Source of the DNA: Paenisporosarcina sp050269735
Lineage (GTDB): Bacteria > Bacillota > Bacilli > Bacillales_A > Planococcaceae
DNA: 64,000 nt
Reading direction: 5' to 3'
Assembly (NCBI RefSeq): GCF_050269735.1
Contig: NZ_JBNNIX010000001.1
Span: forward strand, 124,001-188,000
The position numbers were made by a program, and so were the translations under genes. Positions 26,188-34,476 of the stretch are shown in pieces. Each line of letters opens with the position of its first letter. Within the stretch, counting starts at the first letter, position 1. Below the pieces are notes generated by a model that did not search any database, was not told the origin of the DNA, and saw only the letters and a list, made by a program, of their open reading frames with translations.

Positions 26188-26685
26188 TTAATTAATTTCA
26201 TATGACAACGCTCTACTCAGAATGTCTGCATAAACTTCATGCCAATCTTCACAATGCAGGGGTACTTCAAAAGGCTGGATAAAAATCCTTTGAGCAGATT
26301 CGAAAATGGCATCAAACGGAAGTATACGAGTAATATCCATTCGATACATGACTTGATATCCGATTAATGGATAGGGACTATTGCTATTCCAAGATGGGTT
26401 TTCACTGTGGTTGACTTCGACATATCCAAGATACGTGCAATCTCCCTCAACACACGCTTCCTCCATCACTTCACGTTTCACACATTCAAGTGGTGATTCA
26501 TTTTGTTCAATATGTCCACCAGGAAAATTCCATCCGCGGTTTTTTATATCCACTAACAGCAATTTTTCTTGATGAAAGCAAATAGCATGAACACTTGTTA
26601 TTAATTCAGGTTGAGGCAGTTTGTAAGATGATGTCCAGGTTAATTTTATTCGAGACTTCCCCCAGTTTACATAGGTTGTTGTCAT
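26188..26685 (-). CDS. Nudix hydrolase
   Basis: 165 residues from ATG 26685, which has AAGGAGG seven bases upstream. The longer frame from 26748 has no ribosome site. The Nudix box starts GGHIEQNE and ends REVMEEACV, with Ala-Cys in place of the usual Ala-Gly near its end. It should hydrolyse a nucleoside diphosphate linked to another group. The substrate is not inferable. It heads a minus-strand group with the esterase. Confidence 0.87.
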   Translation of the reverse strand: MTTTYVNWGKSRIKLTWTSSYKLPQPELITSVHAICFHQEKLLLVDIKNRGWNFPGGHIEQNESPLECVKREVMEEACVEGDCTYLGYVEVNHSENPSWNSNSPYPLIGYQVMYRMDITRILPFDAIFESAQRIFIQPFEVPLHCEDWHEVYADILSRALSYEIN

Positions 26686-26767
26686 GTTAAAGTCCTCCTT
26701 TACTAGAGAATGTATTAAAAAACATTTAATCCTTATGGTATTCGTCATTTAAAAATCAAATGCCTTC

Positions 26768-26850
26768 TTTTACCATATTAAAGGGGATTAATATCTTTTA
26801 GAGAGGTGAGTGGTCATGAAAAAACTAACAAAATGAGAAGAGAAATGTAT
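26768..26850 (+). repeat. Left copy of an imperfect direct repeat flanking the lysine transporter block
   Basis: About 80 bp matching 29801-29885. Shared blocks are TTTTACCAT, TTAAAGGG, ATTAATATCTT, GAGTGGTCATGAAAA and CTAACAAAA. Both copies contain a start codon plus AGTGGTCATGAA. The right copy is the upstream region of the gene at 29891, whereas this copy leads into no convincing gene. Confidence 0.72.
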
Positions 26851-26891
26851 AAATCAAAAATACGCAGAGATAATTCTCAGTATTTTTTCGT

Positions 26892-26919
26892 AAAAAAAAA
26901 ACACCGCTAAATGCGATGC
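26892..26919 (-). terminator. Terminator of the lysine ABC operon
   Basis: On the minus strand, stem CATCGC/GCGGTG with a 5-nt loop is followed by ten T. Confidence 0.78.
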
Positions 26920-26945
26920 TAATTTGTTATCATTTTTAGATTATT

Positions 26946-27686
26946 TTACATCTTTATTAAGGTTCTCTTTAAAAACTCTCTTGTGCGTTCTTGTGTTGGA
27001 TGATTGAAAATTTGCTCAGGTGTTCCTTCTTCACAAATAACGCCTTTGTCCATAAATACGACACGGTCAGCAACTTCCTTTGCAAATTCCATTTCATGCG
27101 TGACGATTAACATCGTAAGACCTGTTTCAGCAAGTTCCTTCATTACTTTAAGAACTTCCCCAACCATCTCAGGATCGAGAGCCGATGTGGGTTCATCAAA
27201 CAGCATGACGTCAGGTTCCATTGAAAGTGCACGTGCGATCGCTACACGCTGCTTCTGTCCGCCAGACAAGTGGCTTGGTTTAGCGTTGATATATCGATCC
27301 ATCCCAACGACTTTCAGGTATTTCATTGCAATTTTTTCCGCTTCTTCCTTTGAGCGCTTCAAAACTTTTACTTGTCCAATTACGCAATTGTTGATGACGT
27401 TATGATTGTTGAATAGGTTGAATTGCTGGAAGACCATTCCGAGTTTTGTTCGGTAAGCATGGATATCATGCTTGTTATCCAAAATGTTTTCTTTTTTATA
27501 TATGATTTGGCCGCCGCTCGGTTTTTCCAATAGATTAATGCAGCGCAAAAGAGTGGACTTCCCGGATCCTGAAGAACCAATGACGCAGACCACTTCTCCT
27601 TTGTTCACCGAGAAATCAATGTCACGCAAAACTTGATGTGTTCCAAAAGATTTGCTTAGATGTTGTATATCAATAACTGCTTCCAT
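26946..27686 (-). CDS. Lysine (basic amino acid) ABC transporter ATP-binding protein
   Basis: 246 residues from ATG 27686, with AAAGGAG upstream. The frame extends to TTG 27743 without support. Walker A is GSSGSGKST, the signature is LSGGQKQR, Walker B is VMLFDEPTSALD, and the switch His is in IVTHEM. It is the last gene of a three-gene operon in the order binding protein, permease, ATPase. The lysine riboswitch in the leader gives the substrate, which the protein alone would not. Confidence 0.9.
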   Translation of the reverse strand: MEAVIDIQHLSKSFGTHQVLRDIDFSVNKGEVVCVIGSSGSGKSTLLRCINLLEKPSGGQIIYKKENILDNKHDIHAYRTKLGMVFQQFNLFNNHNVINNCVIGQVKVLKRSKEEAEKIAMKYLKVVGMDRYINAKPSHLSGGQKQRVAIARALSMEPDVMLFDEPTSALDPEMVGEVLKVMKELAETGLTMLIVTHEMEFAKEVADRVVFMDKGVICEEGTPEQIFNHPTQERTREFLKRTLIKM

Positions 27687-27702
27687 TTGATCTTCTCCTT
27701 TC

Positions 27703-28449
27703 TTATCGTTCACCGTTCCCAAGTACATCTGACGGCATTCCAATCATGCTGTAATTTTTAGGTCCATCCAATTTTCTCTCGATGTATCGCAGGATAAGTG
27801 TGATGGTAAACGTCATGATGAAATACAGAACACAGGCAACAAAGAACGATTCAAAATACCTGAAGTTGTTTCCGGCAACAGATTTCGTTTGGAAAAACAA
27901 CTCGGTTACCCCAATGACGTTCAGAACAGCCGTATCTTTAATATTAATGACAAATTGATTGCCTGTTGCTGGCAAAATGTTACGAATGACTTGCGGCAGT
28001 ACGACATGGATCATCGTCTGAAAATGATTCATACCGATTGCCTGGGAAGCTTCAAATTGCCCTTGATCGACGGACACGATTCCACCGCGGACAATTTCTG
28101 CCATGTACGCCCCAGTATTGATTGATACGATAAAGACGGCCGCAGTCAATACGTCCATGTTGATGCCAAATGCCAGGGCCGACCCATAAAATATAACCAT
28201 GGCTTGCACAATCATAGGCGTGCCGCGGAAAAACTCAACATACACAGATAAAATTGCATTTATTATTTTTAATAACCATTTTTTAGCCCCTCGATCAGGC
28301 ATTGGAATCGTTTTGATGACACCAATCAGTAATCCGATGATTGCCCCCAGAATCGTTCCGATAATGGAAATCAAGAGTGTCATAACCGCTCCACGAATGA
28401 ACATCGGCCAGTTATTGGTTAAAATCGTCATAATCCACTCAGTACTCAT
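27703..28449 (-). CDS. Lysine (basic amino acid) ABC transporter permease
   Basis: A 248-residue amino-acid-type permease with five or six helices. FFRGTPMIVQAMVIFYGSALAFG and the coupling loop EASQAIGMNHFQTMIHVVLPQVIRN are characteristic. GAGG-type ribosome site AAGGAGGAC precedes ATG 28449. A stable stem-loop separates it from the binding-protein gene and probably lowers its expression relative to that gene. Confidence 0.9.
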   Translation of the reverse strand: MSTEWIMTILTNNWPMFIRGAVMTLLISIIGTILGAIIGLLIGVIKTIPMPDRGAKKWLLKIINAILSVYVEFFRGTPMIVQAMVIFYGSALAFGINMDVLTAAVFIVSINTGAYMAEIVRGGIVSVDQGQFEASQAIGMNHFQTMIHVVLPQVIRNILPATGNQFVINIKDTAVLNVIGVTELFFQTKSVAGNNFRYFESFFVACVLYFIMTFTITLILRYIERKLDGPKNYSMIGMPSDVLGNGER

Positions 28450-28474
28450 CTTTGTCCTCCTTAAACAATATAAA

Positions 28475-28496
28475 ACCGGCTGCCGTTGCAGCCGGT
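28475..28496 (-). terminator. Intra-operon stem-loop (attenuating terminator or mRNA-stabilising hairpin)
   Basis: Perfect 9-bp stem ACCGGCTGC/GCAGCCGGT with a CGTT-type loop, followed on the minus strand by TTTTAT. It stands between the binding-protein gene and the permease gene. Here it probably allows partial read-through and protects the 5' message. Confidence 0.75.
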
Positions 28497-28509
28497 ATCA
28501 CATGATCAT

Positions 28510-29349
28510 TTATTGTGCTGCCGGTTGATTCTTGATAGCGTTATCCATAATTTCTTGGCGTTCTTCTTCTGAGATTTTTGATAAGGCTTTATTAATTTTC
28601 TCTGCTAAGTCACTGCCCTTTTGAAGTCCTACCGCAGTAGCTGTATCATCATCAGAAGTAGCGAAGCCATCTGTAAATTCTACCATTGCAAAGTTGTCAT
28701 TAGCCGCAGAAGCACTGATTCCTTCAGGACGTTCTGACACATACCCATCAATCATTCCTGATTCAAGCGCAACTCGCATTGCAGGGAAATTGTCCATCGC
28801 TGTTTGTTTCTTCACGCCATCTATTTGATCAATTACTGAATAGTGGAATGTGTTTAATTGAGCCGTTATTTTTGCTCCTTTGAAATCTTGGAGGGAAGTA
28901 GCACCTTCATACTCTCCACCTTTTTTAACAACCATCACTAATTCTGATGTGTAGTAATTGTCCGAGAAATCGATTGACTCTTTACGCTCTGCTGTAGGGG
29001 ACATACCTGCAATAATGGCATCAATTTTACCTGAAACCAATGCTGGTACAAGCCCATCCCATTCAGTTTTCACGATGACTAATTCTTTTCCTAGTTCTTC
29101 AGCAATTTTTTTGGCGATTTCCACATCATAGCCACCTGCATATTCTGCATTGCCATCAATTTTCACTCCACCGTTTGAGTCATCCATTTGAGTCCAGTTA
29201 AATGGTGCATATCCCGCTTCAAGTCCTACCTTAAATGTATCTTTTTCTCCTGATGTTCCTGTTTTTTCTGAAGTGCTTGACCCACAAGCTGTTAAAAGCA
29301 AAATGGTTGAAAGGAATATCGTTAAAAATATGGTTGATTTTTTTCTCAT
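28510..29349 (-). CDS. Lysine (basic amino acid) ABC transporter substrate-binding lipoprotein
   Basis: 279 residues from ATG 29349, with AGGGGAG nine bases upstream. The frame extends to 29418 but that part lies in the terminator. The signal peptide ends in lipobox LTAC. The family 3 fold shows FKVGLEAGYAPFNW, AGGYDVEIAKKIA and IIAGMSPTAERKESIDFSD. It is the first gene behind a lysine riboswitch, so lysine is the likely ligand. Confidence 0.9.
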   Translation of the reverse strand: MRKKSTIFLTIFLSTILLLTACGSSTSEKTGTSGEKDTFKVGLEAGYAPFNWTQMDDSNGGVKIDGNAEYAGGYDVEIAKKIAEELGKELVIVKTEWDGLVPALVSGKIDAIIAGMSPTAERKESIDFSDNYYTSELVMVVKKGGEYEGATSLQDFKGAKITAQLNTFHYSVIDQIDGVKKQTAMDNFPAMRVALESGMIDGYVSERPEGISASAANDNFAMVEFTDGFATSDDDTATAVGLQKGSDLAEKINKALSKISEEERQEIMDNAIKNQPAAQ

Positions 29350-29418
29350 GACTAGTTCTCCCCTTTTGTTTGATATATGTTTTACTTTGTCTTTATAGAC
29401 TAAAAAGGCCAACTGCAC

Positions 29419-29446
29419 AAAAAAAGACCTGAGATGATCTCAGGTC
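29419..29446 (-). terminator. Lysine riboswitch terminator
   Basis: On the minus strand, GACCTGAGA/TCTCAGGTC is followed by seven T. It lies at the end of the lysine leader, before the binding-protein gene. Confidence 0.9.
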
Positions 29447-29451
29447 GCAAT

Positions 29452-29682
29452 ATGTATAGTTGCCCTAAATCCTCTTCTTTTCCCAAATGAGATAGCACAC
29501 CTCAATAAACCGGGAAGTTTATTGAGACAGTCCTGCAGTTCTTAACTACAGACCCAGCAAGTAATACCGAGAAATATTACACACTTCGGCGACATTTCCT
29601 TCTCCTTAGAATCAAAGTATCTCAAACTCCTCTAAGGACTGTTAAATATCGCGCCTCTACCTCACCATAAAAGTGAGGTTAT
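29452..29682 (-). promoter_or_regulatory. Lysine riboswitch (L box)
   Basis: Read on the minus strand, the leader contains the L-box conserved blocks in order: GTGAGGTAGAGGCGCG, a TTAGAGGAG element, AAGGAAATGTCGCCGAAGTG, CTGGGTCTGTAGTT, and AGGACTGTCTCAAT. It is followed by a terminator and an amino-acid ABC operon. High lysine should favour termination. Confidence 0.92.
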
Positions 29683-29699
29683 ATTCAATTATGTTCAAC

Positions 29700-29728
29700 A
29701 GTCTACAACAACATAATTTATCTGTCAA
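29700..29728 (-). promoter_or_regulatory. SigA promoter of the lysine ABC operon
   Basis: On the minus strand, TTGACA, a 17-bp spacer and TAGACT lie directly upstream of the lysine riboswitch. Confidence 0.82.
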
Positions 29729-29800
29729 CCAATCTAACAATCTGGAAATTACCTAATGGCATTTGTTAAAACATAATATTATCGATAAATAGGGTTGTAT

Positions 29801-29885
29801 TTTTACCATTTTAAAGGGAATTAATATCTTAAAAGAGAATAGATATGAGTGGTCATGAAAATCGCTAACAAAAGGTGAAGGAAGG
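29801..29885 (+). repeat. Right copy of the imperfect direct repeat
   Basis: Partner of 26768-26850. It contains the upstream region and a 7-codon mini-frame (ATG AGT GGT CAT GAA AAT CGC, then TAA) and ends at the ribosome site of the gene at 29891. Confidence 0.72.
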
Positions 29886-29890
29886 TTATT

Positions 29891-30499
29891 ATGGGTTCAA
29901 GAATTATGCATAGTATTATAGCCTATAAAATTGCTGAATCAGTTCCAATATCAGATAAAACGTCCTTTTTATTAGGAGGGATAGCACCAGATGCAGGGTC
30001 TCCTAAAGAGTTATCACATTTCTTTACGGGCGACGTCAATGATTATTCAAGAAATGTAGATTACGAAAATTTTATTGAAAAATATCGTTCTGATAAAAAC
30101 AGTTCATTTATTTTAGGATATTATTCACATCTAATCGCAGATGACTTGTGGTTAAAGGGATTTTATTTACCATGGTTAAAAAACAGACTGGAAAACGATC
30201 AGAATATCCTCAATTTATATCATGGCGATTTTCAAACATTAAATGGGTTGTTATTAGATTACTACGGAGTCACAGATGAACTTAAAGAGATTTTAGAAAG
30301 TAGTGGCTCAGTTATTGAGATTGAAGAAGTATCCTCTAAAGACATCCATGACTTTGTTCCATATGTGTTAGAAGATATGAAATATGATATTGCACTTAGT
30401 AAACAACAATTAAATGTTTTTACTCTTGAGCAAATCATTGGATACATAGAAACATCAGTCCAAAAAGGAATCATGCATATAAAACCAATTTTAAGTTAA
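29891..30499 (+). CDS. Zinc-dependent phospholipase C-like hydrolase
   Basis: A 202-residue cytosolic protein. Likely metal residues are seen in MGSRIMHSIIAYKIA (His), LLGGIAPDAGSPKELSHFF (Asp, His) and LGYYSHLIADDLWLKGF (His, Asp). These follow the pattern of the zinc-dependent phospholipase C/S1-P1 nuclease-like domain found in many small bacterial proteins. GAAGGAAGG precedes ATG 29891. It stands alone next to the lysine operon. The substrate is unknown and the family call is moderate. Confidence 0.65.
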   Translation: MGSRIMHSIIAYKIAESVPISDKTSFLLGGIAPDAGSPKELSHFFTGDVNDYSRNVDYENFIEKYRSDKNSSFILGYYSHLIADDLWLKGFYLPWLKNRLENDQNILNLYHGDFQTLNGLLLDYYGVTDELKEILESSGSVIEIEEVSSKDIHDFVPYVLEDMKYDIALSKQQLNVFTLEQIIGYIETSVQKGIMHIKPILS

Positions 30500-30519
30500 T
30501 GTAGGTCGAGCTAGTGCGC

Positions 30520-30564
30520 AAAAAACCCCACGAATCTGGACAATATCCAGGTACGTGGGGTTTC
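30520..30564 (-). terminator. Terminator facing the M28 aminopeptidase gene
   Basis: Stem AAACCCCACG/CGTGGGGTTT with an inner stem TCTGGA/TCCAG. On the minus strand it is followed by T6. The plus strand has only T3, so its main use is probably for minus-strand transcripts. Confidence 0.72.
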
Positions 30565-30594
30565 GCAAGACTGCAATCGATTATGATTTCCTAC

Positions 30595-30608
30595 TGAGCG
30601 ATCGCTCA
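30595..30608. promoter_or_regulatory. Palindrome TGAGCGATCGCTCA next to array D
   Basis: The perfect palindrome extends to 18 bp (30593-30610, ACTGAGCG and its complement). The same half-site pair with GA in the centre occurs at 57953-57966, next to array G. The size and symmetry suit a dimeric regulator such as a TetR-type protein. Confidence 0.5.
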
Positions 30609-30627
30609 GTTGTAATTATTGACCTTC

Positions 30628-30711
30628 ACGTAGGAAAAAATGAAGGTGACGTAGGAATTTTCACTGTTCACGTAGGAAAAATCGCCATCCACGTAGGAAT
30701 TAGAGCAATTT
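30628..30711. repeat. 21-bp-period array D (core ACGTAGGAAAAAT), four units
   Basis: Units start at 30628, 30649, 30670 and 30691. All contain ACGTAGGAA and the remainder varies. It is the same family as array A 16.5 kb away. It lies between convergent genes, 7 bases before the stop end of the aminopeptidase gene. Confidence 0.9.
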
Positions 30712-30717
30712 CATAAA

Positions 30718-32055
30718 TTACTTCGCATAATTCGCTCTGCGTGTTTGATTCATGACGGCGAGAGTGACGATTTCCGAAACGTCTTTCAGTTTTTCTTTAC
30801 TGATTTTGTCTATAGTATCTTCGGGCTTATGATACCAAGGCTCCGCTGGGTTGTGAATGAATAAAGCAGCTGGAATTCCAGCTTTTGCAAAGGGAACATG
30901 GTCGCTACTGTCACCTTGATTATAAGGTGTTGGCTCTCCGTTCAGATCTGTACTGGCTTCCTGTGCCAGTTCAGTCACAAGGTTCGGCTTATTATCAACC
31001 GTTTGCAAAATCAGATCACCTGCATCTTTACTTCCTACCATATCCAGATTGAAGTTGGCCACGATTCGGCTGATTTCCTCTTTTGATAACTGTTCTACAT
31101 AGTGATTGGAACCTATCAATCCCAGTTCTTCTGCACCAAACGTGATAAATCGGATTTCTGTGTGCGTTGGAACGGCTTTCATGACCCGTGCAAGTTCAAG
31201 TGTCATGGCAGTTCCGGATGCATCATCATTAGCACCAGGCGCCCCTGCAACTGAATCGTGATGCGCACCGATGACCAGGATGTCATGAGTTTCTTTTGTT
31301 TTTTTGGATACGTTGGGCTTTTTGGTGGCAATGACATTGTGCGATGTATTTTGTTCGGACTTTGCTCCTTCAATTTTTAAAGAGGCAACAGCTCGAGGGT
31401 ATTTCTTAATATGACTTATCATCGTCTCGCCTTCAGTTTGGGTCAACAGCACTGATGGAACAAATCCTTTATGAGGTTCACCTAAACTTCCCATGATGGT
31501 TCCCGGTTCATTGTTGTAAAATATGACCCCTACAGCACCTTTCGCAGCCACATTTAACATTTTCTCTTTGAAGCTAATGACACCACGCTGCAGAAGTGCA
31601 ATTTTTCCGGTCAAGTCCAATTGTTCGAGGTCTTTATTCTGACCAAGCCCAGCATCAACGACTTCTCCGGTAACTTTTCCGCTAACCGAATATTCCAAAG
31701 CCTGCGGATCCAGTTTTACTGAAAAACGCTCGATCTGTAAACCAATGGTGTGAGGCGCCGTATAGTCAGTGAAAGTGAAAGCCTGTACCTTGACCTTATA
31801 ACCATAGGACTCGAATTGTTTTTTAATGAAAGCAACCGCAGTGTCTTCTTGTTGTGTTCCCGCCACTCGAGGTGTTTTGGATAAAAATTTAATATTGTTA
31901 TACATGTTATCAGCATTTAGTGACTGCAGGATTTTAGTTTCAGTGTTAGATTCTTCTTGCTGATTAGAAGTGTAGTGAGTCGCGAAGGCAATCGGAGCAA
32001 TAACACCCAGTCCAAGAATCGCTGCAACCGCAATTTTAACTATCGTATTTTTCAT
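30718..32055 (-). CDS. Secreted M28 aminopeptidase with PA domain (YwaD-like)
   Basis: 445 residues. A signal peptide covers about residues 1-26 and a PA insert about 120-230. The M28 zinc-peptidase core has GAHHDSV, GANDDASG, AEELGLIGS, NLDMVG and SDHVPFAKAGIPA, which supply the two-zinc site and catalytic Glu. The architecture is that of Bacillus YwaD, an extracellular aminopeptidase of broad specificity. It should release N-terminal residues from peptides outside the cell, which would feed the peptide and amino-acid importers. It is a single gene. Confidence 0.9.
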   Translation of the reverse strand: MKNTIVKIAVAAILGLGVIAPIAFATHYTSNQQEESNTETKILQSLNADNMYNNIKFLSKTPRVAGTQQEDTAVAFIKKQFESYGYKVKVQAFTFTDYTAPHTIGLQIERFSVKLDPQALEYSVSGKVTGEVVDAGLGQNKDLEQLDLTGKIALLQRGVISFKEKMLNVAAKGAVGVIFYNNEPGTIMGSLGEPHKGFVPSVLLTQTEGETMISHIKKYPRAVASLKIEGAKSEQNTSHNVIATKKPNVSKKTKETHDILVIGAHHDSVAGAPGANDDASGTAMTLELARVMKAVPTHTEIRFITFGAEELGLIGSNHYVEQLSKEEISRIVANFNLDMVGSKDAGDLILQTVDNKPNLVTELAQEASTDLNGEPTPYNQGDSSDHVPFAKAGIPAALFIHNPAEPWYHKPEDTIDKISKEKLKDVSEIVTLAVMNQTRRANYAK

Positions 32056-32121
32056 ATTGTTCCTCCATCATGTTGATTCCATTAGGATGAACAAAAATGA
32101 GAATTTTACTAATAAAATTTA

Positions 32122-32943
32122 TTAATCTTCTTTAACTGGATTTTCTTTTAACCATTTCGCGCCAAAATCGATCAGTGGTTTCATTTGAATAATGCGGCAA
32201 TCGGCTTGACCTAATTTTCCTGCATAAAATGCTTCGGGATGTTCTTTTTCAAATGATTCCCCGAGGTCAGAGAATCGATCTGAATCCACATCTAAAGTTT
32301 GAAAATCAATCCATTGTCGTTGGCCGTCAACAAGCATAGCTGCACCTTGATTTGTGTAAGTCTTCTTTTCTAGTAAGTTCTCTGAAAGATGCAAAGCTGT
32401 GCAGGAATCGTAACCCACGCCAATTAAAACGATTTTAACGTTTTCATTCAAAAATGCGCCGAGTGGTGAAGTCATCCCAAAAGAATCTTCCAGTGGGTGT
32501 TCCATCATCCATTGTTCAGCGTGCTTGCCCCAGGCCATAAAGCTATGGACAGGGTGATAGCTGCGAATGGTTTTCGGATGCCGATGAAAGCATTCCGCAA
32601 TTTTTCCCATTCCTCGAAGTGGGGTCAGATGTGGGTCGTAAGCAGGTGTATGTTCGCGGATTGCAGCATGCCATTCTTTCGGAACAGGCGGTAGCATCCA
32701 ATAAGAAGGCTCCGAGTTCTCTGCCGATTGGGCAGGCATGATAATGGTGCCTTCTTCCGTAATAATTTCCATCAATGCATCGATGACTGCTTTAGCTCCA
32801 CCGGCAATCCAACCCATCGATTTGATGGATGAATGAACCATGATAGCATCTCCAGCTTTAATGCCAAGCGTCTGCAATTGCTGTTTTAACGTTTCAACTG
32901 ATTGGAAAGAGGTGGTTTCTTGTACTAAATCAAATTCACTCAT
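32122..32943 (-). CDS. Aminoglycoside N3-acetyltransferase family protein (AAC(3), YokD-like)
   Basis: 273 residues from ATG 32943, which has GGAGG eight bases upstream. The frame extends to 33009 without a site. VHSSIKSMGWIAGGAKAVIDAL, GTIIMPAQSAE, HPVHSFMAWG and LIGVGYDSCTALHLSE are the AAC(3)-superfamily signatures, including the catalytic His. Chromosomal members such as YokD often do not give clinical resistance, so the natural acceptor is uncertain. Confidence 0.88.
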   Translation of the reverse strand: MSEFDLVQETTSFQSVETLKQQLQTLGIKAGDAIMVHSSIKSMGWIAGGAKAVIDALMEIITEEGTIIMPAQSAENSEPSYWMLPPVPKEWHAAIREHTPAYDPHLTPLRGMGKIAECFHRHPKTIRSYHPVHSFMAWGKHAEQWMMEHPLEDSFGMTSPLGAFLNENVKIVLIGVGYDSCTALHLSENLLEKKTYTNQGAAMLVDGQRQWIDFQTLDVDSDRFSDLGESFEKEHPEAFYAGKLGQADCRIIQMKPLIDFGAKWLKENPVKED

Positions 32944-33017
32944 GTAGGTGGCCTCCGAAATCTTTAATAGTTCAATTGTAAAGGAGAAAGGATGCCTTTG
33001 AAAATGCATTGTTTTAT

Positions 33018-33049
33018 AAAAAAGCCGCTCTGGTTTACTCCAGAACGAC
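33018..33049 (-). terminator. Terminator of the quinone-oxidoreductase-like gene
   Basis: On the minus strand, a 10-bp stem with two G-U pairs (GTCGTTCTGG/CCAGAGCGGC) is followed by six T. Confidence 0.8.
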
Positions 33050-33060
33050 GCTTACTTTCA

Positions 33061-34065
33061 TTATTCAATATCCGCTACTTTCACAATCGCCTTTCCAAGA
33101 TTTGCACCATTGAAAAGATCGAGAAATGCATCGATTGTGTGATCGAAACCTTCTGTAATGGTTTCCTCGTACTTCAGTTTGCCTTCTTTTAACCAAGTGG
33201 CCAATTCTTTTGCACCTTCTCCAAAACGAGCCGAGTAATTGCCAACAGTGAAGCCTTGCATCAATGAACTTGTCTTAATTAAATGCCCTTGCACACGAGG
33301 TCCAACGTCTGCTTGTTCGTTATTATAAGAAGAAATCGCTCCACATACGGGAATACGCGCAAAATTATTCAAAAGAGGGAAGATGGCATCTGAAATTTCT
33401 CCGCCAACGTTTTCAAAGTAAACATCGATTCCGTTTGGACAGACTTCCCGCAACGCTTGAGCAACATCCTGCGTCTTATAATTGATAGCTGCATCAAAAC
33501 CCAGTTCGTCGAGCAGGAACTTCACTTTCTCTTCAGATCCAGCAATGCCGACTACATGTGCACCTTTTAATTTTGCAATTTGTCCTACGATGGACCCTAC
33601 AGCTCCTGCCGCTCCTGAAACAACCACTGTTTCGCCTTCTTTAGGTTTCCCAATATCCAGTAAGCCAAAATAAGCAGTCAAACCGGTCATGCCCAAAACG
33701 CTCAAATAAGCTGACGCCGGTGCCATTCGATGATCAATTTTTCGAACCGCGTTTTCTTTTACTACACTATATTCTTGCCAAGGAAGAGCTCCTAAAACAA
33801 CATCGCCTTTTTCGAAAAGAGATGACTTCGATTGAATGACTTGTCCTACGACTCCGCTTGTTATCATTTCATTCAATTCAAAGGGAGGAATATACGATTT
33901 TGTATCGTTCATCCGGCCACGTAAATAAGGATCAACTGATATGTAAACTGTTTTTACTACGACCTCGCCATCAGAGGCACTCTCGATAGGTCCACTAATC
34001 ATTTTGAAATCATCTTTCGTCGGTGTACCTTTAGGTCGGTTAATCAATTTAATTTGCTTCTGCAT
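33061..34065 (-). CDS. NADP-dependent medium-chain oxidoreductase (YfmJ-like)
   Basis: 334 residues from ATG 34065 (MQKQIKLINRPKG), which has GGAGGG ten bases upstream. It is a zinc-free MDR protein of the prostaglandin/leukotriene B4 12-hydroxydehydrogenase type. The N-terminal SVDPYLRGRM motif, the NADP-binding VVSGAAGAVGSIVGQIAK, and VYFENVGGEISDA are typical. It should reduce C=C bonds of enones such as lipid-derived aldehydes. It stands alone. Confidence 0.9.
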   Translation of the reverse strand: MQKQIKLINRPKGTPTKDDFKMISGPIESASDGEVVVKTVYISVDPYLRGRMNDTKSYIPPFELNEMITSGVVGQVIQSKSSLFEKGDVVLGALPWQEYSVVKENAVRKIDHRMAPASAYLSVLGMTGLTAYFGLLDIGKPKEGETVVVSGAAGAVGSIVGQIAKLKGAHVVGIAGSEEKVKFLLDELGFDAAINYKTQDVAQALREVCPNGIDVYFENVGGEISDAIFPLLNNFARIPVCGAISSYNNEQADVGPRVQGHLIKTSSLMQGFTVGNYSARFGEGAKELATWLKEGKLKYEETITEGFDHTIDAFLDLFNGANLGKAIVKVADIE

Positions 34066-34173
34066 AATCCTCATCCCTCCGTAAAATAATTAGCTATATG
34101 AAGTAATGTACCTTACCCAGTTATTTTTTACATGAAAAGAGTCCTCAACAATCGTCAAGGACTCAAAATAAAT

Positions 34174-34434
34174 TCATTTTTTGACTTCAATCGCTTTCTT
34201 CTCTTCATTTTGCCAAGTTATATCTGCTTCAATTAACGTGTAATTATCTTTAATTCCAAAAGCGCTGACAATTTGGTCAATAATTACTTCATCTGACATG
34301 TTTTCTTTTAATCGCAATTTTTCAAGGATGGGCTTCAATTTTGCCATGGCTTCCTCACCAGTAACCTCACTACCACCATCTGCAGTATTTCTATACTCAG
34401 CATCCGTAGAGTCTTTTTCTTCTTCATAATTCAC
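34174..34434 (-). pseudogene. YusW-like domain fragment, 5' end missing
   Basis: 86 residues from GTG 34434. The sequence VTGEEAMAKLKPILEKLRL, then MSDEVIIDQIVSAFGIKDNYTLIEADITW resembles the C-terminal domain of YusW-type lipoproteins. No signal peptide or ATG precedes it. The frame stays open upstream (FLVFGSDQPEALDVNYEEE) and then meets a stop near 34492, inside sequence that belongs to a plus-strand gene fragment. It is a truncated remnant, probably silent. Confidence 0.6.
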
Positions 34435-34476
34435 ATCTAGCGCTTCTGGTTGATCTGATCCAAAAACTAAAAAACG

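Noticed and set aside
26806..26910. 34-codon frame beginning GTG AGT GGT CAT GAA
   Set aside because: Its last codons are the A-run and stem of the minus-strand terminator of the lysine operon, and the ribosome site is poor. A real mini-protein is not excluded.
32122..32943. Acquired aminoglycoside resistance gene
   Set aside because: The gene has the base composition and single-gene setting of its neighbours and no mobile element near it. AAC(3)-fold proteins are common chromosomal genes in Bacillales.
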